Shown in pieces: positions 8,644 through 17,690 of a DNA stretch of 64,000 nucleotides. A model generated the notes under the pieces. The model was not told the DNA's origin. It did no database searches and saw only the letters and a program-made list of their open reading frames with translations. Within the stretch, counting starts at the first letter, position 1, and each line of letters opens with the position of its first letter. Source of the stretch: an uncultured Desulfobacter sp. (lineage in GTDB: Bacteria > Desulfobacterota > Desulfobacteria > Desulfobacterales > Desulfobacteraceae). The translations under genes and the position numbers were made by a program. The DNA lies in NCBI RefSeq assembly GCF_963677125.1, contig NZ_OY781882.1, positions 4,920,501 through 4,984,500 on the forward strand, in the 5' to 3' direction.

Positions 8644-9726
8644 ATGGCTGAAATTGATGCGTTTTTCAAGCTTATGCATGATCAGGGGGCGTCCGACCTC
8701 CACCTGACTGCGGGACAGCAGCCGGCGCTGAGACTTCACGGCGACATTGAGCGAATTAAATACGATAAATTGACCAATGACAAGCTGCGCGGCATGCTTT
8801 ATGAAATCACCTCCCAGGAAAAAATTAAGGAATTTGAAGAGACCGGGGATGTTGACTTTGGGTATGAGATTCCAGGGCTTGCCCGTTACAGGGCCAATTA
8901 TTTCATGCAGAAAAACGGTATAGCCGCTGTGTTCCGCGAAATTCCGTCAAATATCCTGACCGCCGAAGCACTGGGTTTGCCGGCGGTGATTTCGAAACTG
9001 GCAGATTTACCCCGGGGGCTTGTGCTGGTGACAGGGCCTACCGGTTCCGGTAAATCAACTACCCTTGCCGCCATCATTGACCAGGCCAACAGAAATAGAA
9101 AAGACCATATTATTACCGTGGAAGATCCCATCGAGTTTGTTCACAAAAGTCAGGGGTGTATTGTGAACCACCGGGAGGTGGGCACCCATACCAAAACCTT
9201 TTCCTCGGCGCTTCGCGGTGCCTTGCGTGAGGATCCGGATATCATCCTGGTGGGTGAGCTTCGGGATCTTGAAACCATTTCTTTGGCTGTTGAAGCAGCT
9301 TCTACCGGTCATCTGGTATTTGGTACCTTGCATACATCAAGTGCTCATAAAACCGTGGACAGGCTTGTTGAGGTCTTTCCCAGCAGCGAACAGGCCCAGA
9401 TTCGATCCACACTTTCAGACGGGCTTCGTGCCATCGTAGCCCAGGTGTTGTTTAAACGAATTGATAAAAAGGGTCGGTGTGCCGCACTGGAAATTCTTGT
9501 GGCAACCCCTGCGGTCCGAAATCTTATTCGTGAATCCAAAACCCATCAGATTCCTTCCATGATCCAGACCGGCAAGCAATACGGGATGCAACTTTTGGAC
9601 GATGCCATTATGAAGCTATACAAAGAAGGAAAGGTCGGTCCCGATGATGCCTATTCAAAGGCAAACAACAAATCTTTGTTCCGGCCGTTTCTTAAAAAAC
9701 CGCCTGCGGATTTTACAGAAGCGTAA
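8644..9726 (+). CDS. pilT: type IV pilus retraction ATPase PilT
   Basis: A 360-residue hexameric secretion-type ATPase that depolymerises type IV pili for twitching motility. The N-terminal PAS-like domain carries ASDLHLTAGQQP. The core has Walker A GPTGSGKST near residue 131, the Asp box (ITVEDPIEFVH), Walker B (DIILVGELRDLETI) and the His box (GHLVFGTLHTSSA). The AIR-type retraction signature is present as a variant. AAGGGGAAG precedes the ATG. The pilU-like gene follows 26 bp later, so the pair is co-transcribed. Confidence 0.95.
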   Translation: MAEIDAFFKLMHDQGASDLHLTAGQQPALRLHGDIERIKYDKLTNDKLRGMLYEITSQEKIKEFEETGDVDFGYEIPGLARYRANYFMQKNGIAAVFREIPSNILTAEALGLPAVISKLADLPRGLVLVTGPTGSGKSTTLAAIIDQANRNRKDHIITVEDPIEFVHKSQGCIVNHREVGTHTKTFSSALRGALREDPDIILVGELRDLETISLAVEAASTGHLVFGTLHTSSAHKTVDRLVEVFPSSEQAQIRSTLSDGLRAIVAQVLFKRIDKKGRCAALEILVATPAVRNLIRESKTHQIPSMIQTGKQYGMQLLDDAIMKLYKEGKVGPDDAYSKANNKSLFRPFLKKPPADFTEA

Positions 9727-9752
9727 CTACCGATCAACCATAGGAGTAAGGC

Positions 9753-10931
9753 ATGAAAAAACAGCAGCTTGATTATATCCTTACTAAAATGCTGGATTCC
9801 AACAAGAACGTGTCGGATCTGAATATTACCCCGGGAAAGCCCCTACAGGTGGAAAGTTCAGGCCAACTTTTGCCTGTTGATCTGGGGTCGGGTTTCAAGG
9901 TCTTGACAGCGTTTCAAACCGAGGTTCTGGCACTTAATCTTATCAATAATGACAGAAAACAGCTTGAAACATTGCTGAGGGAGGGCAGCTGTGATTTATC
10001 CTACCAGCTGAGTACCAAGGCAAGATTCAGGGTGAATATTTTTTCCCGGTCAGGCAAATATGCCATTGTGTTAAGAAAGCTTGAAACCGCAATCCCCACC
10101 ATTGAAAAGCTCAATCTGCCGGAAAGCTTTCATAAAATGGCCGAGGAAAAAAACGGTATCATTTTTGTTACCGGTGCCACAGGGTCCGGTAAATCAACCT
10201 CGCTTGCCGCGCTTTTGGACAAGATTAACGATACCAAATCCGTGCATGTCATTACCCTGGAAGACCCCATAGAGTACCAGCATACCCAGAAACGATCCAC
10301 ATTCAACCAGCGGGAGCTGGGTATGGATTTTGACACCTTTGCCTCGGGCCTGCGGGCCGCTTTACGCCAGGCCCCTAAGGTTATTCTTGTGGGCGAAATG
10401 CGTGATCGGGAAACCGTTGAAATCGGCCTGGCCGCTGCCGAGACCGGTCATCTGGTGGTTTCCACCCTGCATACCGTGGATGCCGGACAGACCATCAACC
10501 GTGTGCTGGGCATGTTTTCTACGGAAGAGGAGACCCAAATCCGTATTCGTCTTGCCGACACGGTCCGGTGGGTGGTGGCCCAACGTCTTTTGCCAAAGGT
10601 TGGCGGAGGGCGTGTGGCAGCATTTGAAATCATGGCGACCAACCTGCGGGTCAAGGACAGCATTTTAAACGGAGAGTCCGAAGGCAAAACCTTTAATGAC
10701 ATTATTGTTGCCGGTAAAGCCCAGGGGATGATTTCCTTTGACGAATTTATTGTAAGTTTGTATGAAACAGGCAAGATAGACGAAAACACGGCCATGGCTT
10801 ATGCGTCACGCAAAGATATTGTGGGCAGGGGACTTGATCGAATCAAAAGTGCCAGGGGTGAATCCACCAGTGGCATTGAGTCCCTTGAGATTGACCGCAG
10901 TTATGGGGGAGAGGAGGATAACCTATTATGA
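9753..10931 (+). CDS. pilU: second PilT/PilU-type ATPase
   Basis: A 392-residue paralogue of the upstream PilT. It has Walker A GATGSGKST near residue 140, ITLEDPIEYQH, Walker B VILVGEMRDRETVE and the His box TGHLVVSTLHT. The N terminus (VSDLNITPGKP) is the equivalent of the PilT ASDLHLT motif. PilU is an accessory retraction motor that acts with PilT. The C-terminal extension after residue ~350 is divergent. The last four bases overlap the next start (ATGA), indicating translational coupling. Confidence 0.88.
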   Translation: MKKQQLDYILTKMLDSNKNVSDLNITPGKPLQVESSGQLLPVDLGSGFKVLTAFQTEVLALNLINNDRKQLETLLREGSCDLSYQLSTKARFRVNIFSRSGKYAIVLRKLETAIPTIEKLNLPESFHKMAEEKNGIIFVTGATGSGKSTSLAALLDKINDTKSVHVITLEDPIEYQHTQKRSTFNQRELGMDFDTFASGLRAALRQAPKVILVGEMRDRETVEIGLAAAETGHLVVSTLHTVDAGQTINRVLGMFSTEEETQIRIRLADTVRWVVAQRLLPKVGGGRVAAFEIMATNLRVKDSILNGESEGKTFNDIIVAGKAQGMISFDEFIVSLYETGKIDENTAMAYASRKDIVGRGLDRIKSARGESTSGIESLEIDRSYGGEEDNLL

Positions 10932-11563
10932 AGATTGCTTGTCCGTCATGCGGCAATAATGCCAACCTGCCCGATGATAAGATACCAAAAGACAAGGACT
11001 TTTCATTTAAATGTCCCAAATGCGGGACCTCTGTTCCCGTCAAGGCAGCGGCCGGGAATGCCGGGGCTGCCGATTCTGAGCCGAACATAGCCGAGATGGG
11101 TTCCGATGTTCCTATGCTTCAGGCCGGCGGAGGGAACCAGGCCCTGGTCTGTATCGCACCGAGTCTTGGGCGAAATCGGATTATGGCCGGCCTTGAAAAT
11201 GTCGGATTGAAAGCCAATGTGCCGGATACACCGGCCCAGGCATTGAAAAATCTTGAATATTATGTCTACCCGCTGGTGGTGATAGATGATGCCTTTGATA
11301 CTGACAAGATCATCACTGCATATATGAACAATATGGATATGTTCCTTCGCCGCAAGGTCTGTCTTATCCGGCTTGGTCCGGGGTTTGAGACCGGTAATGC
11401 CATGACGGCATTGAATATCAGTGCAAATTATGTGATAAAATCCCAGGACCTTGAGATGGAAGACGCCTCCTTGGTGAATGATGTTTTAGCCGTGGCCCTG
11501 TCTGAACATGAACAGATGTATGCTGTGTTCAACGATTCAATGAAAGCTGTGGGCAAAGCATAA
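10928..11563 (+). CDS. zinc-ribbon protein with receiver-like domain
   Basis: A 211-residue soluble protein. The N-terminal MJ0042-type zinc ribbon has CPSC at residues 5-8 and CPKC near 30-33. A Gly/Ala linker follows. The remaining ~130 residues have the alternating pattern of a degenerate response-regulator receiver (VCIAPSLGRNR..., PLVVIDDAFD...), but I do not see a complete phosphoacceptor pocket. The start overlaps the pilU stop. Similar zinc-ribbon proteins occur beside pilus and gliding genes in delta-proteobacteria, so a regulatory role on pilus ATPases is plausible inference, not established. Confidence 0.7.
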   Translation: MKIACPSCGNNANLPDDKIPKDKDFSFKCPKCGTSVPVKAAAGNAGAADSEPNIAEMGSDVPMLQAGGGNQALVCIAPSLGRNRIMAGLENVGLKANVPDTPAQALKNLEYYVYPLVVIDDAFDTDKIITAYMNNMDMFLRRKVCLIRLGPGFETGNAMTALNISANYVIKSQDLEMEDASLVNDVLAVALSEHEQMYAVFNDSMKAVGKA

Positions 11564-11582
11564 TCCTTTTTTTGTTTTTTCT

Positions 11583-12461
11583 ATGAATCTGCGCGCGCAA
11601 AACTGGTATGGACCGGGGACCCCGGAAGAGTGGTTTAAACGGTCCTGCTCGGTTTTAAATCTGGTTGTTTTATTGATCTCTTGTATTATTGTTGCCGCTG
11701 AATTTCGTTTTGACTGGTGTGAACGTCTGGTGGGCAATTATCTGTCGTCCACCAATGACGCACGGCCTGAAAATGGTGCTATCTGGGATGCAGGGCGGCA
11801 TATGGTCAGTGCCATGCAATCATTGGATCAACTGGCGCTTGATCGGGAACGCGCCGGGCAAACGGTGCGGAGAGCAGATTCATTTGCAGATCTTGCAGCT
11901 AAATTGGGGCCAGGGGAATGGGCGAACCTGGACAAGGATCGGTTCAGGGAGTTATATCTGGCGTTACCTGCCTACCGCCGCAGGCGTGTGGTAGATCCGG
12001 TGCGCCTGGTGTGGCTGCTTAACGGCGGCGTCACGGACCGGATTTTTTGCGAAGGCCGCATGGGTGGTATAAAAATTTTTTTTATTGATACCCGGAACCG
12101 TGTGGTTCAGCAGGTGGACCTGGATGCCCAGATTCTGGGTAACAACGGCAGTCGATCCATACTCCCCGGCACCCTGGATAATGTCCCTGAATTTTTTGGC
12201 AGGATTTATCCGGCCTCCTTTTTCTTTACAGCCGTCTCAAGGCTGCCTGGAGACATGAAATCTGATCTGATTCCGGATACACAAGATCTGTTGTCTGAAA
12301 AAGGTCTTCTTGAACGGGTGGGGGTGGGCAATGCTGTCCAGGACGGTTTTATCTGTCTGGGATTTGAATTCCAGCACCTGGGTGAAACCCGTGTCGTGGA
12401 AGTTAAAGCCAGGGAATGGGCTGTCTGGCAGTTGATGCTGCTGCTCAAGGCAGAAGGCTGA
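11583..12461 (+). CDS. hypothetical single-pass membrane protein
   Basis: A 292-residue protein I do not recognise. One hydrophobic segment (residues ~23-41, SVLNLVVLLISCIIVAAE) is followed by an extracytoplasmic domain with mixed alpha/beta character and no signature motif. The stop TGA overlaps the start ATG of PBP1A (TGATG), so the two proteins are made together. The placement suggests a partner of the cell-wall synthase or an adaptor between pilus and wall, but this is inference. Confidence 0.7.
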   Translation: MNLRAQNWYGPGTPEEWFKRSCSVLNLVVLLISCIIVAAEFRFDWCERLVGNYLSSTNDARPENGAIWDAGRHMVSAMQSLDQLALDRERAGQTVRRADSFADLAAKLGPGEWANLDKDRFRELYLALPAYRRRRVVDPVRLVWLLNGGVTDRIFCEGRMGGIKIFFIDTRNRVVQQVDLDAQILGNNGSRSILPGTLDNVPEFFGRIYPASFFFTAVSRLPGDMKSDLIPDTQDLLSEKGLLERVGVGNAVQDGFICLGFEFQHLGETRVVEVKAREWAVWQLMLLLKAEG

Positions 12462-14500
12462 TGCGACTGTTTTCACGGCTGGTTTTACTGGTGCGACTGC
12501 TGTTTTATACCGGACTTTTTGCTGCGGGACTCATGGCTGCAGTCGGCAGCCTGATGGTTTTTCATATTTCCCAAGACCTGCCTAAACTGCCTTCACCTTT
12601 GAACCGTATTATTGAAACTCCCCAAAGCCTGATCTATGCCGCTGACGGCCAGGTGCTCCTTGCCCTTGGTGAGAAGACATCCGTTTCCCTGGACATGGTA
12701 TCTGCTGATTTCCTCAACGCCATTGTCGCCACCGAGGACCACAGATTTTTTGAGCATCATGGTGTAAATAAGTTGCGTCTGTTTAAGGCCCTGTATATTA
12801 CCCTGTTTGAACCCGGCCGGATTCAGGGTGCCTCAACCATTACCCAGCAACTGGCCAAAAATTTGTTTTTCAGTTTTGAAAAGACCTGGCAGCGTAAATT
12901 CAAGGAGATGCTGGTGGCGTTCCAGATTGAGCAGGCAAATACCAAGGAGCAGATCCTTGAGGCCTATATCAATCAGATCCATTTCGGGGCCGGGGCCCAG
13001 GGCATTGAGCGTGCGGCCCGCATGTATTTTGATAAATCCGCCCAGGATTTGACCCTGGCCGAAGCTGCGCTGCTTGCAGGACTGCCCAAATCTCCCACCC
13101 AGTACAATCCTTTCCGGCATTATGATGAGGCCCTTGTCAGGCGCAAGGTGGTGTTAAACCGCATGGTGGCGGCCGGGTTTATCACTGCAGATACGGCAGC
13201 CAAAACCGATGCCGTCCGACCTGAACTGCACGATGGCCGTAAAGATGCCCGCACCGGCAGTTATTTTCTGGATGCCATGATCCAGAAGCTTGTCGACATG
13301 TACGGCGAGGATGTGGTGTATCATGGCGGCATTAAAGTTTATTCTACCATGGATTCAAGATGTCAGGCCGATGCCCGTACTGCGGTAATGGAAGGTATGA
13401 ACCGGCTTGATGAACTTATGGGGCTGGATGAAGCGGTCAAAGAAAAACCCCAGGCTGCGCTGGTGGCCGTCGATACAGCCAGCGGCGCTGTTAGGGCCAT
13501 GGTCGGCGGCAGGGATTATTATGCCAGTGAATTCAACCGGGCTGTGAACAGTAAGCGCCAGGCCGGGAGCGGATTTAAACCTTTTTTGTACTACACGGCT
13601 TTCAGGGATAAAAAATTGCATCCGGCCAGTGTGTTCCAGGACAGGCCTGTGGGCATTCCCATTAAAGGGGCACCCGACTGGTACCCCCAGAATTTTGAAA
13701 GAAAATTCAGAGGTCCCATGATCCTCAAACAGGCTTTGATCCATTCGGTGAACACCATTGCGGCCCAGGTAGTTGTAAATGTGGGACCTGCTGCCGTGGC
13801 GGATGTGGCCCGGTCCTGTGGCGTTAAAAGCCCCTTAAAACCGGTATATTCCTTGGCACTTGGTACGTCTGAGGTCAGCGTCATGGATATGGCCGCCGGA
13901 TTTTCCACGTTGGCCTCCCTGGGTATTTACCATACCCCATTTTTGTTTTGGCGGGTTGAGGACGCAAGAGGGCGGGTCCTTTTTGAGCATATTGTCAAGG
14001 ATCGCAGGGTACTGGATGCGGCAACAGCTTTCCAGGTGGTGGATATGATGGAAGGTGTTGTGGACTTTGGATCGGGCAGGGGCATCCGAAAGCTGGGATT
14101 TAAGCGTCCGGCTGCCGGGAAAACCGGCACCACGGATAATTATAATGATGCTTGGTTCACCGGGTTTACGCCGTCCCTTTGTGTATCCGTTTGGACCGGC
14201 TACGACAAGAAAAGAAAAATGAAAGATAAAAATCGCAGGGGAATTACCGGGGGGCGCGGGGCAGTGCCCATTTGGACGGATTTTATGATCCGGGCCATGA
14301 AAGGCGAGCCGGAGCGTGATTTTTTGTTCCCTTCGGATATCCGGTATGAAATTGTTGAGAAAACCACGGGATGTCCTGTCGGTTCCGGGCAAAATCAGAA
14401 TATGCCTGATGATACGGATGTGTCACAACCCGTGGCAGACCCTGACGATACCATTCAAGTGGCCTTGAAAAAAGGTCAAAATCCCTGCGGGGAATATTAA
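12461..14500 (+). CDS. class A penicillin-binding protein (PBP1A-like)
   Basis: A 679-residue bifunctional peptidoglycan synthase. An N-terminal signal anchor (residues ~8-34) is followed by the GT51 glycosyltransferase with EDHRFFEHHGV and QGASTITQQLAKN. The transpeptidase has the catalytic SxxK in GSGFKPF, SVN in HSVNTIA and the KTG triad in GKTGTTDNYND. The ATG at 12461 overlaps the upstream stop, and a longer in-frame start inside the preceding gene is discarded. It polymerises and cross-links glycan strands in the periplasm. The SPOR protein starts two bases after its stop. Confidence 0.93.
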   Translation: MRLFSRLVLLVRLLFYTGLFAAGLMAAVGSLMVFHISQDLPKLPSPLNRIIETPQSLIYAADGQVLLALGEKTSVSLDMVSADFLNAIVATEDHRFFEHHGVNKLRLFKALYITLFEPGRIQGASTITQQLAKNLFFSFEKTWQRKFKEMLVAFQIEQANTKEQILEAYINQIHFGAGAQGIERAARMYFDKSAQDLTLAEAALLAGLPKSPTQYNPFRHYDEALVRRKVVLNRMVAAGFITADTAAKTDAVRPELHDGRKDARTGSYFLDAMIQKLVDMYGEDVVYHGGIKVYSTMDSRCQADARTAVMEGMNRLDELMGLDEAVKEKPQAALVAVDTASGAVRAMVGGRDYYASEFNRAVNSKRQAGSGFKPFLYYTAFRDKKLHPASVFQDRPVGIPIKGAPDWYPQNFERKFRGPMILKQALIHSVNTIAAQVVVNVGPAAVADVARSCGVKSPLKPVYSLALGTSEVSVMDMAAGFSTLASLGIYHTPFLFWRVEDARGRVLFEHIVKDRRVLDAATAFQVVDMMEGVVDFGSGRGIRKLGFKRPAAGKTGTTDNYNDAWFTGFTPSLCVSVWTGYDKKRKMKDKNRRGITGGRGAVPIWTDFMIRAMKGEPERDFLFPSDIRYEIVEKTTGCPVGSGQNQNMPDDTDVSQPVADPDDTIQVALKKGQNPCGEY

Positions 14501-14501
14501 T

Positions 14502-15791
14502 ATGATCCGCGTTGCCCGGAATATCAGCATCCGGTTTTGGATGACAACCTTGATGGTGCTGCCTTCGGGGTTTCTTTTGTTTCCCCGGTTGACCGGATGG
14601 CTTTCGGATATGCCTGCTTCGGTGTTTATTGTTTTGATGTATCTGTTTTTAGGCCTGGGGCTTGGCGTATTTATGGATATTGCAGGGCTCTGGCGTATCA
14701 GGGGGTTGGTGCGGGAAGCTCAATTGTGGGAGCAATCCGGCATTGCCTCCCGGGCTGAAAAAAAGTTTATCCGGGCAGTCCGAATTTTTGACAGCGCCTG
14801 GATATCACCTCTGGCTGCCCGGCGGGCGGAGGACATGCTCATTTCTTCTCTGGCGCGATTTTACCTGGCATCGGGCAGCCGGCGTCGGGAGATCCAGAGC
14901 GCTGCCGGCGTCTGGCTGGCACAGCACCCCAAAGACGGAAGTCTTGCCCGATTTTGGCTTGAACGCTTTCAGGATCAGGATATCCCCGGAACATTTTCCC
15001 AGTCCATACTTACGGCATTGGCCGATAGCTGGTATGCAGACCCTGAGCTTTGCCGGATACTGGTGGATGTGTTTTTAGACCAGGGGCGGATGGATTTTTC
15101 AGCAAGGCGTCTGTACCAGTCTTTTCTGGATTTGACAGACGGGGATAAAGATGCATCCCAAGAGGATCGGAAACGGGCACAAACGATTCAAGACACGATG
15201 TTTGTAAGCCTGGACAAGCCTGGCTCGGAACCGGAGATAGGCATTGCGGAATCGGGATCGGATACCCTTGGGGACGAACGACTTGAGTTGACAACATGTA
15301 TGTCCGGGGATCAAGACAACGATGATCGCTTGGACCGTCTGGATGACCAGGCATTTGAAGATGGTCCTGCGCAGGGACGCCCGGAAGATATAATTTATGC
15401 CGGTTTGAGTCGGGTCCGGGAAAAATGGTGGGGCTGGGTGCGTGGCATAGTCATTGCCTGCATCGGTATCTGGTTGGTTTTTTTTGTATGGGGTACGGTT
15501 TCCCACATGTTTAAGGCCGGGGAGCAGCCTGCCCGGCAGATAAAGTTCGTGATTCCAAAACCGTTTACCATACAGGTGGCGGCGTATCATAAAAAAGTTC
15601 ATGCCGATAAATATATGGCATCCCTTGCCCAGAAAGGGGTTCAGGCCTCTATGAAGGTGACGGACGGTGGGGGCAAAACCTGGTATCTGGTCCGTGTGTC
15701 TGACTTCACGGACCAGAAAAGCGCCCAGGCTTACGGCAACCGACTGAAAGCCGATCACATCATTGACGATTTTTTTGTAACCAAGAATTGA
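14502..15791 (+). CDS. membrane protein with C-terminal SPOR domain
   Basis: A 429-residue protein. Hydrophobic segments lie near residues 15-32 and 42-60 and again around 310-330 (IVIACIGIWLVFFVWG). A long helical, repeat-like middle (residues ~75-220) is followed by an acidic linker. The C-terminal ~75 residues (FTIQVAAYHKKVHADKYMASL...) are a SPOR domain, which binds denuded septal glycan. It is coupled to PBP1A and suggests a division- or pole-associated wall complex. Its stop codon abuts the convergent yedF stop with no gap. Confidence 0.8.
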   Translation: MIRVARNISIRFWMTTLMVLPSGFLLFPRLTGWLSDMPASVFIVLMYLFLGLGLGVFMDIAGLWRIRGLVREAQLWEQSGIASRAEKKFIRAVRIFDSAWISPLAARRAEDMLISSLARFYLASGSRRREIQSAAGVWLAQHPKDGSLARFWLERFQDQDIPGTFSQSILTALADSWYADPELCRILVDVFLDQGRMDFSARRLYQSFLDLTDGDKDASQEDRKRAQTIQDTMFVSLDKPGSEPEIGIAESGSDTLGDERLELTTCMSGDQDNDDRLDRLDDQAFEDGPAQGRPEDIIYAGLSRVREKWWGWVRGIVIACIGIWLVFFVWGTVSHMFKAGEQPARQIKFVIPKPFTIQVAAYHKKVHADKYMASLAQKGVQASMKVTDGGGKTWYLVRVSDFTDQKSAQAYGNRLKADHIIDDFFVTKN

Positions 15792-16421
15792 TCATAAGTT
15801 GATCACTTTGTCGGCCAACTGCATGGCCGTAACAATATCCAGCATATTGGTGGTCTGGCCAATGGCCTTTTTCTCCATGAGATCCAGGTGGGTCAGGCAG
15901 GTGCCGCACACAAGAATGGTGACTCCGGATGCTTCCAGTTCCCGCAGGTCATCGAGCACTGCAGAATCCATTGTAGCAAGTGTGACGCCATGGTTGACAA
16001 AAACCAATCTCCACAGATCCTTGCCCATTTCTTTAAGGGTTTTAATAAAATTGATCATCAGCTTTGCGCCCAGTTCATCATCTCCAACGCCAAATTTATT
16101 GGAAGCCGCCATCACCATGATTTTTGCCGAGGTGTTGTTGTCAGATGACTCTGAGCTGGATGCCGACTGCCCTGTTGGTCCAGAAGATAGTTTAACGGCA
16201 TCAGCCTGGTCCCGGGTGCCTTCTACAACAGACATGATTCCGTCTGATTCCACACCGACTTCAAATCCTGCATAGGTTAAAAATCGGCTCACGTTTTCAA
16301 CAGCGGCATCATTGTCCACCAGAATCCGAATTTGTGACAACGGTTCGTTTTCCAGGCATTTTTTTGTTTCCAGTACCGGTGCCGGACAATCCATTTTTCT
16401 GCAGTCAAGTTCTTTCATCAT
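15792..16421 (-). CDS. yedF: YedF-like selenium-metabolism protein (TusA + DsrE)
   Basis: A 209-residue protein. The N-terminal TusA/SirA domain carries the CPxP motif (DCPAPVLETKK, residues ~9-19), a persulfide or selenide-accepting cysteine. The C-terminal half (residues ~100-209) is DsrE-like and holds Cys residues in LVCGTCLTH. Fusions of this type are annotated as the selenium-metabolism protein YedF and occur in genomes with the selenocysteine machinery. It is last in a six-gene minus-strand run. A selenium-associated LysR regulator lies at 53.5 kb. Confidence 0.88.
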   Translation of the reverse strand: MMKELDCRKMDCPAPVLETKKCLENEPLSQIRILVDNDAAVENVSRFLTYAGFEVGVESDGIMSVVEGTRDQADAVKLSSGPTGQSASSSESSDNNTSAKIMVMAASNKFGVGDDELGAKLMINFIKTLKEMGKDLWRLVFVNHGVTLATMDSAVLDDLRELEASGVTILVCGTCLTHLDLMEKKAIGQTTNMLDIVTAMQLADKVINL

Positions 16422-16453
16422 TTTATTTTAAGTTCTCCTTGTAGGGGGGATGT

Positions 16454-16804
16454 TCAATATATCTGGTTGGGCGGTAATTTGTTTTTTCGTGCCCATTCAC
16501 AGATGTGTTCAAAATCCGAAAATCGCCATTTGGCAGGAAAGTCCCGACACTGGGCCGGCTTGACGGGGTTTATGCGGCATCCGTTGCCGTCCAGAAAGAT
16601 ACAGGCCCCGTCAGGGGCGTCAATGATGGAAAGTCCGTGTCGATCCCTGGTCAGGCAGGTGAAGGTCTCTATAAAATCCCTGACGTCCATATTCAGGAAG
16701 TCGGCAATGATATCCGGTTCTTCTTTGCGCAAACGAACATATCCGCTTTGTTTGCAGCAGGCCCCGCAGCCCAGGCATTTAAATTGTGTCAGGTCCAGTG
16801 TCAT
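16454..16804 (-). CDS. YkgJ family cysteine-cluster protein
   Basis: A 116-residue soluble protein of the YkgJ/CxxCxxCC family. The N-terminal cluster CLGCGACCKQSG (residues ~10-21) and a second set (GNGCRINPVKPAQC) probably bind a zinc or Fe-S centre. The molecular function of the family is not established. It lies between the lipoprotein and yedF genes with gaps of 20 and 32 bp, consistent with one transcript. Confidence 0.85.
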   Translation of the reverse strand: MTLDLTQFKCLGCGACCKQSGYVRLRKEEPDIIADFLNMDVRDFIETFTCLTRDRHGLSIIDAPDGACIFLDGNGCRINPVKPAQCRDFPAKWRFSDFEHICEWARKNKLPPNQIY

Positions 16805-16824
16805 TGTTTCCTCGGTCCCATGTT

Positions 16825-17664
16825 TTATTTTGAGGGCCCGGCCAGTGTTACTTCAATGTCCGCCCGAAATGATTCATTGGACGGGTTTGGCCGTTTCTGG
16901 TCATCGGTTTTGCCTGGGCCGTGGTTGGTACCGGACGAATCCTGGTCGGGGAATCTACCTTCAGGCGGCCTCTCTTTGGGCTGGTTGCCTTTGTCCGGTC
17001 CCGGATTTCCCCGCTGTTTTACGACAAAAGTCCGAGCTTTGGTTGCCAGGGTGATGTTAATCTTTGTGCCTGCTATCCGGGGGACGTCAAAAAAAATTGC
17101 ATCGAGACTGATCACTGTCTCAAAAATTAAGGTGTGCCGGCCTGAATCTGCCAGGCCAAGAGCTATGCCTGTGATACGGGCTTCCTTCATGGACATGGTT
17201 ATGGGGCCGGAAGAGAACGGGTAGGTCACAATCAAAGTGTCCGGCAGCTTGACGCCCTTCATTGGGGCAGGTTCCTTGCCGCGGGATTTGAATGGTACAT
17301 GGCCTTTAAGCTGGATTGAAAAAGGCTTGGCGTCTTTTTCCTTTGTTGCCACGGACAGGATTAAACCGCCCTGGGTCAACTGGCGGGCTATTCCTGGATC
17401 TTTGACTTCGGCAAGCAGGCACAGATGGTCGGCGTTGTTACTGATCCATATTTTTGTGTCCGTTTCGCTGTTCTGGTATTGCGGAGCAGAGCTGGGCCAG
17501 TCTTTTTTGCTGCCGTCTGCATTGATGGGCCGGCAGTACCATTTCCCTAATACTGCTTGTGCAGGTTTTGGTTTGGGCGCGCCTGCGCACCCGATCATTA
17601 AAAATGCGGCAGCCAGTGCGGTTATTTTTTTTAAAACTTTGTTTTTGTCCATTTTTCTATTCAT
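16825..17664 (-). CDS. hypothetical lipoprotein
   Basis: About 279 residues. A lysine-rich start and hydrophobic stretch end in the lipobox LMIGC (Cys near residue 26), so it is likely anchored in the outer or inner membrane. The body has a beta-rich pattern (DTKIWISNNADHLCLLAEVKDP...) like DOMON or carbohydrate-binding folds, though this is only a resemblance. The C-terminal ~60 residues are Pro/Gly/Asn-rich and low-complexity. ATGs at 17664 and 17652 are both usable, and a TTG at 17694 would overlap the upstream stop. Confidence 0.65.
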   Translation of the reverse strand: MNRKMDKNKVLKKITALAAAFLMIGCAGAPKPKPAQAVLGKWYCRPINADGSKKDWPSSAPQYQNSETDTKIWISNNADHLCLLAEVKDPGIARQLTQGGLILSVATKEKDAKPFSIQLKGHVPFKSRGKEPAPMKGVKLPDTLIVTYPFSSGPITMSMKEARITGIALGLADSGRHTLIFETVISLDAIFFDVPRIAGTKINITLATKARTFVVKQRGNPGPDKGNQPKERPPEGRFPDQDSSGTNHGPGKTDDQKRPNPSNESFRADIEVTLAGPSK

Positions 17665-17690
17665 ACATTTTTTTGTAAAAGAGAAGTTTG

